A stretch of DNA of 64,000 nucleotides from Marinilongibacter aquaticus (lineage in GTDB: Bacteria > Bacteroidota > Bacteroidia > Cytophagales > Spirosomataceae), in NCBI RefSeq assembly GCF_020149935.1, contig NZ_CP083757.1, positions 3,993,501 to 4,057,500 on the forward strand, given 5' to 3'. The translations under genes and the position numbers were made by a program. Under the pieces are notes generated by a model that was given only the letters and a program-made list of their open reading frames with translations, did no database searches and was not told the DNA's origin. Below, piece by piece: positions 54,307-63,114 of this stretch (the first letter of the stretch is position 1; the number at the start of each line of letters is the position of its first letter).

Positions 54307-54340
54307 TTGGCCCAAAATGCCTTAAGAAACCATGGGCCAA
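54307..54340 (-). promoter_or_regulatory. Inverted repeat in the thrA leader
   Basis: TTGGCCCA (54307-54314) and TGGGCCAA (54333-54340) form an exact 8-bp, GC-rich inverted repeat with an 18-base loop. It starts about 6 bases after the predicted transcription start and ends 25 bases before the thrA ATG. No U-run follows, so it is not a simple terminator. Two very short ORFs lie in the leader (MVS-stop and MKSQRKE-stop, the latter overlapping the thrA start). Confidence 0.5.
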
Positions 54341-54352
54341 TCCAAACGGCTG

Positions 54353-54385
54353 CAAATATAGGAATTAAAGAGCTTGTGCGTGCAA
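54353..54385 (-). promoter_or_regulatory. Predicted thrA promoter
   Basis: On the minus strand TTG (54385-54383), 22 bases, then TATATTTG (54360-54353), matching TTG-N(17-23)-TAnnTTTG. It gives a leader of about 65 bases before thrA. Confidence 0.65.
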
Positions 54386-54426
54386 GGTTTCGGAAAAGCT
54401 GTAGGAAATAATACCATATTAAAACA

Positions 54427-54440
54427 GGATATTTTTATCC
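54427..54440. promoter_or_regulatory. Palindrome near the ArsR-type gene
   Basis: GGATA-TTTT-TATCC lies 63 bp upstream of the ArsR-family start, in a run of related A+T half-sites including two GATATT copies 11 bp apart just downstream. A candidate autorepressor operator, unproven. Confidence 0.35.
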
Positions 54441-54502
54441 CAATTTGCTATTTTTCGATATTAGTTTGATATTTGCCTAAATTATTAAGCTTTCCTAAAA
54501 AT

Positions 54503-54808
54503 ATGATTACTGCCACATTCAAAGCCTTGAATGATGAAACAAGGCGTTCAATCTTGGAATTATTGAAAAACGGGGATATGTCGGCGGGCGACATTGCCAA
54601 TGCCTACAATATCTCGAAACCCAGCATTTCGCATCATCTCGATTTGCTCAAAAGAGCGGGTTTGATAAAAGCCCGGAAAGAAGGGCAATTCATTTATTAT
54701 TCGTTTCAGCCCAAGCCTTTGGAAGAGGTTTTCAAATGGTTTGTGCAATTCAAGCCCGACGAAGCGAGGCATTTGACAAAACCCCGCTATCGTCTGGAAA
54801 CGGTATAA
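54503..54808 (+). CDS. ArsR/SmtB family (SdpR-like) transcriptional regulator
   Basis: A 101-residue winged helix protein starting at ATG 54503 (MITATFKALNDETRRSILELLK). The HTH is SAGDIANAYNISKPSISHHLDLLKRAGL. It lacks the metal-binding Cys/His cluster of classical ArsR members and most resembles SdpR autorepressors. It is divergent from thrA and converges with the PLP enzyme gene, ending 2 bp from its stop. The signal is unknown. Confidence 0.9.
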   Translation: MITATFKALNDETRRSILELLKNGDMSAGDIANAYNISKPSISHHLDLLKRAGLIKARKEGQFIYYSFQPKPLEEVFKWFVQFKPDEARHLTKPRYRLETV

Positions 54809-54810
54809 AA

Positions 54811-56058
54811 TTATACGTGTTTTTCTATGGCTTTCAGCAAGAGGTCTATTTCAGCTTTTGAGTTGTAGATGTGCGTGGATATGCGGATGGCGTCCAGGTG
54901 GCTTTCGGGCACTTGGCGGATACGGAAGCCTTCTTTCGAAACCATTTGGGCAAATTCTTGGTATTTTTTGTGCAAAGGCTTGAACGTAACCATGCAAATT
55001 CTTGATTCAGCCTCTTCGGGTGTAAGCACCTTGAGCTTGCCTTTCATTTCGGCTAAGCCCTCGAAAAGGTAAGAAGAAAGCGTTTTTACGCGTTTCTCGA
55101 CCACTTGCTTGCCAATTTCCTGATGGAATTCTGCGGAGGCCGCCGCCGCGGCATACAAGGGCATACTTTGCGAGCCGTAATCGAATCGGTGGGCGGTGGG
55201 GTTGTAGCCTTTAATTTCGGGAGGATTGCTGTACAAATCCCAACCCGCATCGGAGTACGCTCCCACTTGCAGGGCTTGCAAATCTGGCAATAAGGCTTCA
55301 TTGATATAAAGGAAACCCGATCCATTTGGCCCCAACATCCATTTGTGGCAGCTGGTGGCATAAAAATCGCAGCCCAAGTCTTTCAGGTCGAGGTCGAATG
55401 TGCCCGAACCGTGAGCTCCGTCAATGGCGGTGAAAATCCCTTTTTTCCGGGCCAATGCGGCAATTTCACGCACAGGAAACACTTGTCCGAGTGTGCAGGA
55501 AATATGGGGAATGGCTATGACTTTGGTTTTGGTCGTGATGAGGGACTTTATCCTTGAGAAGGTCTCTTCTTGTGTGGCTCCGGGTTCAAAAGTTTTCAAT
55601 GTCAAACCGTCGATTTTTGCTCTGTTGAGCCAAGGCAAAGCATTGCCCACATGCTCGTGCAGGCTTATTATCACTTCGTCGCCCGCTTGCAAAGGGATAG
55701 CCCAGCACACAATGTTTATGCCTTCTGTGGTATTGTGCGTGAGGCTGATTTCGTTTTCTTTCACGCCCACAAAATGGGCCAAAACTTGGCGGAATTCGTC
55801 GGTATGCCCATATTCTCCACTGGTGTTCGATTGGTCGAGGGCCGTTTTTAGGCTATCGAGTACGGGTTTGGGTGAAGGGCCAAAAGTGCCGTTGTTCATG
55901 TATATACGATTGTGGGTCAGCGGGAATTTCTTTCTGATGTCTTCCCAATAGGCTTCGGAATCGTTTTTTTCTTGCGTCGAGAAATTGGATGGAATGGATT
56001 TTAATGCAAAAGGGCTGATGCTCAATAGATTGATGAAATCGCGACGATTGGTCTTCAT
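54811..56058 (-). CDS. Class V aminotransferase-fold PLP enzyme with Tat-like signal
   Basis: A 415-residue isopenicillin N epimerase-like protein. The N-terminus, TNRRDFINLLSISPFAL, carries a twin-Arg motif and a hydrophobic stretch, suggesting Tat export of a folded cofactor protein. PLP features: THNTTEGINIV near 107, the Asp-Gly-Ala-His in AIDGAHGSG and the Schiff-base Lys in SCHKWMLGPNGSGF. The reaction could be epimerisation, cysteine desulfuration or transamination. Upstream lies an AT-rich inverted repeat (56073-56088). Confidence 0.88.
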   Translation of the reverse strand: MKTNRRDFINLLSISPFALKSIPSNFSTQEKNDSEAYWEDIRKKFPLTHNRIYMNNGTFGPSPKPVLDSLKTALDQSNTSGEYGHTDEFRQVLAHFVGVKENEISLTHNTTEGINIVCWAIPLQAGDEVIISLHEHVGNALPWLNRAKIDGLTLKTFEPGATQEETFSRIKSLITTKTKVIAIPHISCTLGQVFPVREIAALARKKGIFTAIDGAHGSGTFDLDLKDLGCDFYATSCHKWMLGPNGSGFLYINEALLPDLQALQVGAYSDAGWDLYSNPPEIKGYNPTAHRFDYGSQSMPLYAAAAASAEFHQEIGKQVVEKRVKTLSSYLFEGLAEMKGKLKVLTPEEAESRICMVTFKPLHKKYQEFAQMVSKEGFRIRQVPESHLDAIRISTHIYNSKAEIDLLLKAIEKHV

Positions 56059-56072
56059 TGGGTTTTTCTTTA

Positions 56073-56088
56073 AAGTAAAATTATTTAC
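56073..56088. repeat. AT-rich inverted repeat upstream of the PLP enzyme
   Basis: AGTAAA-ATTA-TTTACT, with a further GTAAAAT copy directly after it. Located 15-30 bp upstream of the start codon; possibly an operator, but low complexity makes chance plausible. Confidence 0.3.
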
Positions 56089-56235
56089 TGTAAAATGGCA
56101 AGTATGGCGATATTCATTCGAGAAATTTATAAAAAATGTTCAGAATGATATGGGTATTTTTAAACAGAGCAAAATATTGTCTGTCCCTGCCTTGGGCAAG
56201 AAATGGATAAAGTTGTGTTTTTCTTTTGCCGGAGA

Positions 56236-58767
56236 TTAGAAAGGATACCCTATGCCCAAATTGAAATTGAGCCCGTATTTGTAATTGCGTTTGAGCTTGA
56301 ATTCGTCGAGTACAAATCGGTCGCCTGCCGATCGGGAAGGATCGACGACCTTGATTCCCCAGTCGAATCGGAATTGGAAATAGGTGAGGTCGTAACGAAG
56401 GCCGGCACCAGTTCCCACGGCAAATTCTTTATAAAACCGACTGAAATCGAAATTGGCTTTGTTCTGTTTTTCTTCGGTGTAAATCGGGTAATATTTCCAG
56501 ATATTTCCAAAGTCCAAGAAAAGGGCCAGTTGAATGTCGCCAAAAAAGCGGGCTACTTTTTTACGCACTTCTACGCTGCCTTCTATCAAGATGTCTCCCG
56601 TTTGGGGAATAATGTTGTTTTGGGCCGTGTCGGGTTGTGCTGAGCCTACACCGAGAGAACGCGGCGACCAAGCCCGCACCGAGTTGCTGCCGCCGACGAA
56701 AAAGTTTTTCACATAGGGCAAAGATTTGTTTCCGTATGGATTGGCCACGCCCACATTTACCCGATAGGCCAAACTGCTCGATGGACTGAGATTGATGTAT
56801 TGGCGGTAATCGACATTGGCCTTGACATAGCGAAAATATTTCCGTACGGTATCCGGTGAATTGAAATCCGTTCGCAAAGGAAAGAGCTTTTCAATGAAGC
56901 CGATTTGCTCTTTGTTTTTCGCGAGATTGAGCAATGTGCCGCCCGATTCGACATACACGCGAAGGAAACGCGAACTGCCGTAAGGGTCTTGCAAGTCTTG
57001 GTCGTTGTACAGGTAAGTGGCATTGAAACTGCTTACAAATTGCGGATCGAATGTGGTTTTAATGTTGTTTCCGCGGGCTTGCTGTTCAACCAAGCTGTTG
57101 TAGAATTGCTGGCCTGCTTCGTTGGTGTTGTAATTGGTATTGACCAAGTTGACATCGATCAAAGAAAAGAAAATGGTGGTGAAGGGTTTCGGTTGCCAAC
57201 GGTAATTGTTCGAAATCTTGAAGTCGAGGCGGTTGCCCCAATAGGGTTCGGAATAGTTGAAACCCGCACTGAACTGCGTTCTTGGATTCTTGAATTTCAG
57301 CTTTTCGATGTCGTGCCCAAAAAAACTGATGTTGGGGTAGGTGACACTGAAATTGGTGCCGATTTCCCAGCTGCCTCTTACGGTATTGGTATTGAGCGGA
57401 GAAGGTTGGCCCTCCCGAAATATGCGTCCCGAAGCTTCGAACAATTCCAGTCGTTTAAACCAATTACGTGCCGTAAGCGTAACGGGTATACCAAAGCCCA
57501 GAAAGCTTGAGCCGCTGTTGTACACGTGATTGAGCCCGGGCCCTGTGCTGAAAGAATATTTAGGCAATTGGGGGGCATAATACTCCAGGTTGGCCTGTTT
57601 GTCGCTGATGGGGGTGATTTGCGAGCTGGCAAAGGAGAATTGATTCAAAAGACTGATTTGCTGCTGCGTATCGGTAATGTCGTTGATGTTGTATAGACTT
57701 CCGGGCCGTGAAATCACCTTTTTGTCGAGCAGTCTTTCGTTTAGTTTTTTGTTCAGTGTAATGTATTTTACCCCGTTCACATTGGTGGTGTCGATGGGCG
57801 TGTTGGCGTCGTTGAAAGCATCATAAGCCTTAAATATGACCTCATTCAAGGTGTATTTTTGGTGCTTTTCTCGACTGGGTGGGTTTTGAATGGTGAATTG
57901 CAGATTGCCTCTTTTTTTTCTTTCAAATTCGGCAAAATCATAATCGGCATTGTAGGCCTCTGCTTTGATGTATTGTTCCAGGAAATTGTAATAACCGTTT
58001 TCTTTGGCCAATTGAGCAAGTCTGGCCTTTTCCATGCGTACTTTTCTGAAATCGAACAGGTCGCCTGCTTTTATAAATTTATCCTCGTCGTGGGCTTCGA
58101 TCAAGCTGTCGAGGGCTGGGTCGGAAATTGCATAATTTACAGTATCGATAACATAGCCTGGCCCTTCTTTTATCAAGTAGACCAATTTGAATTTCTCGCT
58201 GGTCAAGAGGGTGTCGACACGGTGTGAAACTTGAGCTTCGCGGTAGCCAATATCTTTGAGATAGCGTTCGAAAATGGCTTCGGTCTGGCTTATGCCTTCT
58301 GCACTGGCGATGGTTTGTTTTTCGCCGATATTTCGCCAGAACCAACTGTTTTGCAAGGCTAAATTGTCTTTGACCCGCAAGATTTTCCGGTTCAGCTTTT
58401 GTTTTTTCCGTTCCAGTTTGTTGTCGCCCGAAAACTCTTTGGGCAGCAATTCGAGTTCGTTTTGATACGCCTGCAATTTTTGCTCTTGAGCGTAAGGTTT
58501 GAAATTGTTGAGGCCGAAATTGTAAAACCAAACACGCGGAGTGAATTGTACAAAAGGAAGATTCAGCGGTTTGCTGTTGGCTTTTTGGCTCAAGGGGATA
58601 AGGTCCGACAATTCTTCGGAATACACATCGGTGTTTCCTTTGAAATCGATATCGGCCAAAAGAAACTCATTTTCCCGCAATTGAAATTGGTGACTGCATG
58701 AGATCGACAATGCTGAAAATCCCAAGAGCCATATGAATTTCAGAATACTTTTCAATACCTTCGGCAA
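56236..58767 (-). CDS. tamL: TamL-type outer membrane assembly protein (BamA/TamA family lipoprotein)
   Basis: An 843-residue Omp85 protein. The N-terminal LLGFSALSISC is a lipobox; lipid-anchored TamA-type proteins (TamL) are characteristic of Bacteroidota. POTRA domains occupy ~30-400 (for example GYREAQVSHRVDTLLTSEKFKLVYLIKEGPGYVIDTV), and the C-terminal ~420 residues form the 16-stranded barrel, ending YKYGLNFNLGIGYPF, typical of an outer-membrane C-terminus. The VRAWSPRSLG motif matches the Omp85 VRGY/F-type loop. The likely start is a TTG, as no ATG precedes the lipobox. The partner tamB is not in the window. Confidence 0.92.
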   Translation of the reverse strand: MPKVLKSILKFIWLLGFSALSISCSHQFQLRENEFLLADIDFKGNTDVYSEELSDLIPLSQKANSKPLNLPFVQFTPRVWFYNFGLNNFKPYAQEQKLQAYQNELELLPKEFSGDNKLERKKQKLNRKILRVKDNLALQNSWFWRNIGEKQTIASAEGISQTEAIFERYLKDIGYREAQVSHRVDTLLTSEKFKLVYLIKEGPGYVIDTVNYAISDPALDSLIEAHDEDKFIKAGDLFDFRKVRMEKARLAQLAKENGYYNFLEQYIKAEAYNADYDFAEFERKKRGNLQFTIQNPPSREKHQKYTLNEVIFKAYDAFNDANTPIDTTNVNGVKYITLNKKLNERLLDKKVISRPGSLYNINDITDTQQQISLLNQFSFASSQITPISDKQANLEYYAPQLPKYSFSTGPGLNHVYNSGSSFLGFGIPVTLTARNWFKRLELFEASGRIFREGQPSPLNTNTVRGSWEIGTNFSVTYPNISFFGHDIEKLKFKNPRTQFSAGFNYSEPYWGNRLDFKISNNYRWQPKPFTTIFFSLIDVNLVNTNYNTNEAGQQFYNSLVEQQARGNNIKTTFDPQFVSSFNATYLYNDQDLQDPYGSSRFLRVYVESGGTLLNLAKNKEQIGFIEKLFPLRTDFNSPDTVRKYFRYVKANVDYRQYINLSPSSSLAYRVNVGVANPYGNKSLPYVKNFFVGGSNSVRAWSPRSLGVGSAQPDTAQNNIIPQTGDILIEGSVEVRKKVARFFGDIQLALFLDFGNIWKYYPIYTEEKQNKANFDFSRFYKEFAVGTGAGLRYDLTYFQFRFDWGIKVVDPSRSAGDRFVLDEFKLKRNYKYGLNFNLGIGYPF

Positions 58768-58813
58768 AGCAAAAAAGGAATTATTTTATTAGAACGTAAA
58801 AATTTGCGATAAC

Positions 58814-59569
58814 GTGATTGGGATCAGCAAACAAAGGCAAAAATACATTCAATCTCTCCACATTAAAAAATACCGGCAGCAATATGGGGCTTTTCTTGTA
58901 GAAGGCAGGAAATCCATTGAAGAGTTGCTTGCGGTTTCTGCTGAATCCAAAATCAGTTTCGAGATCGAGCATTTGTTTCTTACCGAAACGGCGGTGCAGC
59001 TTTTGGGAGCGACGGCGGAAAAGGCCGAGCTGTGTACCGAAAAGGATCTGGCCAAAGTGTCTTTCTACAAGACCAATACATTTGGTTTGGCGGTGGTGCG
59101 AATGCCCAATCCGCCCGCATTGGCTTTCGGCAAAAACACTTGGCTCGTGGCTGTGGATGGCATCAAAGACCCCGGAAATTTGGGCACGATTGTGCGTACC
59201 GCCGATTGGTACGGCATAAAGCAAGTTTGGTGTTCGGAAGATACAGTCGATTTTTACAGCCCGAAAGTAATTGCGTCGACAATGGGTTCTTTTACACGCA
59301 TCGCCGTGTCCTATGTCGACCTGAGCCAAGAGTTGGAAAAAGCGGGCCAACCTGTGTATGGAGCTTTTTTAGGCGGTGAAAACGTTCATTCGGTCAAATT
59401 TCCAGAGAGCGGTATTTTATTGATTGGTTCCGAGTCGCACGGCATTTCGCCCGAAATCAGTGAAAAAGTGAACCACCGCATCACCATTCCGCAGTTTGGA
59501 CGGGCAGAATCTTTGAATGCGGGCATTGCCACCGCCGTATTATTGGATAATCTGCGAAGAAACCCGTAA
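58814..59569 (+). CDS. TrmH family (SpoU) RNA 2'-O-methyltransferase
   Basis: A 251-residue protein with an N-terminal substrate-binding domain (YIQSLHIKKYRQQYGAFLVEGRKSIEELL) and a SPOUT domain with the three SpoU motifs: DPGNLGTIVRTADWYG, IGSESHGISPEI and IPQFGRAESLNAGIATAVLL. It transfers a methyl group from SAM to a ribose in tRNA or rRNA. The start codon is GTG. It is divergent from tamL and converges with pdxH. Which nucleotide it modifies is not evident. Confidence 0.9.
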   Translation: MIGISKQRQKYIQSLHIKKYRQQYGAFLVEGRKSIEELLAVSAESKISFEIEHLFLTETAVQLLGATAEKAELCTEKDLAKVSFYKTNTFGLAVVRMPNPPALAFGKNTWLVAVDGIKDPGNLGTIVRTADWYGIKQVWCSEDTVDFYSPKVIASTMGSFTRIAVSYVDLSQELEKAGQPVYGAFLGGENVHSVKFPESGILLIGSESHGISPEISEKVNHRITIPQFGRAESLNAGIATAVLLDNLRRNP

Positions 59570-59577
59570 TTCTTCAA

Positions 59578-60249
59578 TCAAGGGCTCAATCTTTCTCTGT
59601 CCCAATGGCTTTGGGCATCGAGCGTATAGCGTAGTCGGTCGTGCAGGCGGCTTGCCCGCCCTTGCCAAAATTCGATGCAATCGGGAACGACACGGTATCC
59701 GCCCCAAAAATCGGGTTTGGGGATCACTTTGTCTTCGCCGTATGCTTGCGAAAGTGTTTCTTGTCTATTTTCGATCACTTCCCGCGAAGAAATGACTTCG
59801 CTTTGGTGGCTTGCCCAGGCACCGATTTGGCTTCCTCTGGGGCGAGAATGAAAATATGCGGTCGATTCTTCTTCCGATATTTTTGCCACTTTGCCTTCAA
59901 TACGCACTTGCCTTTCGAGCAAATCCCAGAAAAAAGTAAGCGAAGCAAATGGCGTTTGGTCGATTTCTCTGCCTTTTTGGCTTGCGTAATTTGTAAAAAA
60001 GACGAAACCGTTTTCGTCGAAATCTTTCAATAAAACTACCCGGGCTTTGGGGCGGTTGTGGTCGATTGTGGATAAAACCATGGCGTTTGGTTCGCGTATG
60101 CCGCAATTTTGGGCTGCGTCAAACCATTCTCCAAAAAGCAAAAAGGGGTTTGGGCTGGCTTCGTCTTCCAGTAAATGTCCTTTGGAATAATGAATTCTTA
60201 AGTCTTTTAATTCTTTATCTTGTTTCGAGTTTCCAACCATTTCCACCAT
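59578..60249 (-). CDS. pdxH: Pyridoxamine 5'-phosphate oxidase
   Basis: A 223-residue FMN protein with all PdxH landmarks: MVLSTIDHNRPKARVVLLKDFDENGFVFFTNYASQKGREI, GSQIGAWASHQSEVI and FWQGRASRLHDRLRY. It oxidises pyridoxine or pyridoxamine phosphate to PLP. The start (MVEMVGNSKQDKELKDLR) is preceded by a good promoter. It converges with the SpoU-type methyltransferase. Confidence 0.96.
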   Translation of the reverse strand: MVEMVGNSKQDKELKDLRIHYSKGHLLEDEASPNPFLLFGEWFDAAQNCGIREPNAMVLSTIDHNRPKARVVLLKDFDENGFVFFTNYASQKGREIDQTPFASLTFFWDLLERQVRIEGKVAKISEEESTAYFHSRPRGSQIGAWASHQSEVISSREVIENRQETLSQAYGEDKVIPKPDFWGGYRVVPDCIEFWQGRASRLHDRLRYTLDAQSHWDRERLSP

Positions 60250-60276
60250 TTTTGTGTTTTATTGATAACTTTGTTA

Positions 60277-60309
60277 CAAAGATAAGAGGAACTTAATTGA
60301 GGAACACAA
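60277..60309 (-). promoter_or_regulatory. Predicted pdxH promoter, with mirrored -7 element
   Basis: On the minus strand TTG (60309-60307), 22 bases, then TATCTTTG (60284-60277) fits the Bacteroidetes consensus for pdxH. Adjacent on the plus strand is TAACTTTG (60266-60273), another exact TAnnTTTG facing the DUF349 gene. The two are nearly a palindrome (ACTTTG-TTA-CAAAG), so opposing polymerases could compete. Confidence 0.55.
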
Positions 60310-60357
60310 CCCTTTAAATGAGAGGGCCGAAATTATTTCGGGTTAAACCATTAGATT

Positions 60358-62427
60358 ATGAATGTGAACGAAGAAAAAGACAATTTGCCTGAAGAGCAGA
60401 AGCCCGCAGCTGAGCAGGTGGAAAAAGAGGAGCTTAAACCAGAGCCAGAAATGGAGGCCGTGGCCGAAGTGGAGGAGGTAGTGCAGGCTGCTGAAGAGGA
60501 GATGGAAAAGGAGAGCCCAAAAGAGGAAGAAACTGTGCAGGCCGAAAGCACCGAAACCGAAGAGGCGGTAGAGGCAAAACCTTTGGCAGAAAACGGCTCG
60601 AAAAGCAATGAGGATATTGAGGAGATCGAAGACGATGAGGCCGTACACTTCACATCCGACGACATTGATGTAGATGGATTTGAGAAGAAGGATTTTGTGG
60701 CTTTGGCCGAAAAGATGCTCGATGCCATCAAAAAGACCAATGTCACAATCAACGATATACGCAATGTAGATTCGGTATTTAAGGAAATTCGCGGTGCCTA
60801 CGACGAAATCCACGGAGCCGAAATAGAAGAAGCAAAAGAGGCCTATGTCAAAACCAACGGTTCGGATGAAGGCTTCGCGTTCAAAAACGATAATTTTGAT
60901 ATCCGTTTCGAATCTTTGATGATTCAAATTCGCGACGGACGAAACGAATTCTACAGAAAACTAGAAACCCTTCGCGAAGATTATTTCGAGCGAAAAACCA
61001 ATTTGTTGCAGCGTTTGCGTGAGGTAGTGGAACGTGAAGAAAAAGGCGGCTCGAAAGAAAATTGGGAGGCGTTCAAAGAAATTCAAAACGAATGGAGAGA
61101 CGCGGGCAATGTGAATTCGCCGCACAACGGTTCGCTGTGGTCGGCTTACAATGCTCTCTTGGATCGTTATTTCGACATCCGTAGTATTCAAAACGAACTG
61201 AAAGAGCTTGATCGCAAGAAAAACCTTGAAGTGCGTGAAGGCTTCGTCGAAAAAATCGAAGAAATAGCGGAAAGTTTGAAAACTCAGGAGCTGACCAACA
61301 GCTTGATGAAAACAGCGAATGAGTATTTGAACGAATATAAGCATACTGGCCCCGGACCGCGAGCAGAGCAAGAAAAGCTTTGGGAGCGTATGAAGGCCGC
61401 TTTTGATGTGATTTACGACAAGAAGAGAGGGCAACATCAGGAAAATGAAAAACTGATGGATGAAATCTTCGAAGCGAAAGCGGCATTGGTGGCCAAAATG
61501 GAGCCTTTCGCGAATTTCAAAAGTGATCGAATCAACGAATGGAACGCCAAATCGAAAGAAGTGTTGGCCATTCAAGAGCAGTGGAATGCCCTGAAAGGGC
61601 CGATGCCAAGAGACAAGGCCAAAGATACCAGCAAAGCGTTTTGGGGAAATTTAAAGTCTTTCTTCAAGGCGAAATCGGCGTTTTTCAACGAGTTGGAAGC
61701 GGAAAGGAAAGCCAATTTGGAAGCCAAAGAAGAGCTGTGCAAGCAAGCGGAAGCGATTTTGGCTTCGGAAGACACCTCGGCTGAAAATACGAATAAGGTA
61801 ATTGAGTTGCAGAAAGTATGGAAAACATACGGACATGTGCCGCAGAAATTCAAAGACTCAATCTATAAACGTTTCAAGACGGCCTGCGACGGTTTCTTCG
61901 ATTTGAAACGCCAAGGCAATAAGGAGCAACGTGAAGAATATGCGGCCAATTTGAAAGCCAAAGAAGATTTGTGTGCACAGATAGAGGCGGCGGCGAAAGC
62001 CAAGGAAACGGATCTTGACAAGCTCAATGAGTTTAAAAAGGCTTACAATGAAATTGGTTTTGTGCCGAGAAGCGATATCAAGAAAATTCAGAATCGATTT
62101 GTGGATGCCATCAATGCGTATGTATTGAACAGTTCGGAAATAGACAAAGAAGAGAAGGAGAAATTGGTCTTGAAAAACGAAGTGGAGGTGAGCGTGTCTT
62201 CTGGTGGAAGTCCGCAGGCTCTCCATCGTCAAGAAAACGATCTGAGACGCAAGCTGAGAAGTTTGGAAGATGAGATCACGCAATTGAAAACCAATATCGA
62301 ATTTTTTGGACGCTCAAAAGGAGCCGATAAGATCAAGGCCGAATACGAGAAGAAGATCGCCAAGGCGGAAGATGAAGCGAGCAAATTGAAAGAGAAGATC
62401 GCTTTGATTCATTCCGTTTCGGATTGA
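60358..62427 (+). CDS. DUF349 domain protein
   Basis: A 689-residue cytoplasmic protein. Residues ~1-100 are an acidic, low-complexity tail rich in Glu and Lys. The rest is helical, with several DUF349 repeats (about 75 residues each), such as EAFKEIQNEWRDAGNVNSPHNGSLWSAY and KVIELQKVWKTYGHVPQKFKDSIYKRFKTACDGFFD. The C-terminal ~70 residues are coiled coil. The family is common in Bacteroidota and its function is not established. It is divergent from pdxH. Confidence 0.88.
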   Translation: MNVNEEKDNLPEEQKPAAEQVEKEELKPEPEMEAVAEVEEVVQAAEEEMEKESPKEEETVQAESTETEEAVEAKPLAENGSKSNEDIEEIEDDEAVHFTSDDIDVDGFEKKDFVALAEKMLDAIKKTNVTINDIRNVDSVFKEIRGAYDEIHGAEIEEAKEAYVKTNGSDEGFAFKNDNFDIRFESLMIQIRDGRNEFYRKLETLREDYFERKTNLLQRLREVVEREEKGGSKENWEAFKEIQNEWRDAGNVNSPHNGSLWSAYNALLDRYFDIRSIQNELKELDRKKNLEVREGFVEKIEEIAESLKTQELTNSLMKTANEYLNEYKHTGPGPRAEQEKLWERMKAAFDVIYDKKRGQHQENEKLMDEIFEAKAALVAKMEPFANFKSDRINEWNAKSKEVLAIQEQWNALKGPMPRDKAKDTSKAFWGNLKSFFKAKSAFFNELEAERKANLEAKEELCKQAEAILASEDTSAENTNKVIELQKVWKTYGHVPQKFKDSIYKRFKTACDGFFDLKRQGNKEQREEYAANLKAKEDLCAQIEAAAKAKETDLDKLNEFKKAYNEIGFVPRSDIKKIQNRFVDAINAYVLNSSEIDKEEKEKLVLKNEVEVSVSSGGSPQALHRQENDLRRKLRSLEDEITQLKTNIEFFGRSKGADKIKAEYEKKIAKAEDEASKLKEKIALIHSVSD

Positions 62428-62452
62428 TGTGGATAAGTTTTCAAAAGGAACG

Positions 62453-62484
62453 TTTGCACAGAAATAAAAACTCTGCTACATTTG
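62453..62484 (+). promoter_or_regulatory. Predicted tRNA-Thr promoter
   Basis: TTTG (62453-62456), 20 bases, then TACATTTG (62477-62484), an excellent match to the Bacteroidetes consensus. The mature tRNA starts at 62536. Confidence 0.75.
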
Positions 62485-62535
62485 CACTCGCAATTCAGGG
62501 AAAGGATTGAGATTCTCACCTGAAACGCGAAAAAA

Positions 62536-62608
<73 letters not shown>

Positions 62609-62620
62609 CTTCAGAAAAAA

Positions 62621-62649
62621 GGAGTTACAGAAATGTAGCTCCTTTTTTT
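62621..62649 (+). terminator. Rho-independent terminator of tRNA-Thr
   Basis: GGAGTTACA (62621-62629), a GAAA loop, TGTAGCTCC (62634-62642), and seven Ts (62643-62649). A 9-bp stem with one G-U pair, 12 bp after the tRNA. Confidence 0.9.
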
Positions 62650-63114
62650 ATGTCGTTTGAGTAGCAATTTGCACAACAACTTCCCTCTTTCGCTTCATTT
62701 TGTAATTGGTTTGATTCCAAAATTAGGAGGCTGCGTTGATATCGCCTAAGGGACTATATGCATGCATTTAGCTCGACTTAAAGGCTCATGAAAGTTTACT
62801 GTACACTTATATGTAAACTAAATTACTAAAAGTTGGAAGTCGGAGAAAATCCTTTCGCCCAATTTTATAAATGATAGGTTTGAGAAAAGCTTGTATGTAT
62901 AAAGTCTTTCATTTTTCAATTTCTTGTATGATTCTACCTAAAGCACCTTCAGTTTTTTATGTGTTTATTTCGACCGAGTTGCATATACCAAGTTAGCGGT
63001 ATTTTACTACTATTTCCGTTTTTGCCTTTCAATTATTTGATGATAATAACTAAAGGGGAGGCTACAGGAGTTATCACCAGTCACAGGTTAATAGACTCTT
63101 CTTAGCTACTATTT
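62650..63114. other. AT-rich non-coding stretch
   Basis: No gene, RNA or convincing promoter is visible. The only structure is a short inverted repeat, AGTTTAC (62793-62799) and GTAAACT (62813-62819), with 13 bases between. The region is visibly richer in A+T than the genes to the left and lies between the tRNA-Thr terminator and the truncated gene, so it may be a junction with acquired DNA. Confidence 0.5.

Noticed and set aside
54282..54346. A classical threonine attenuator or a known riboswitch in the thrA leader
   Set aside because: There is no Thr/Ile-rich leader peptide, no alternative terminator and no U-run; only a single hairpin.
60343..60927. Antisense frame with Leu/Phe-rich product opposite the DUF349 N-terminus
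   Set aside because: The hydrophobic look is only the complement of Glu/Lys-rich codons in the acidic tail.
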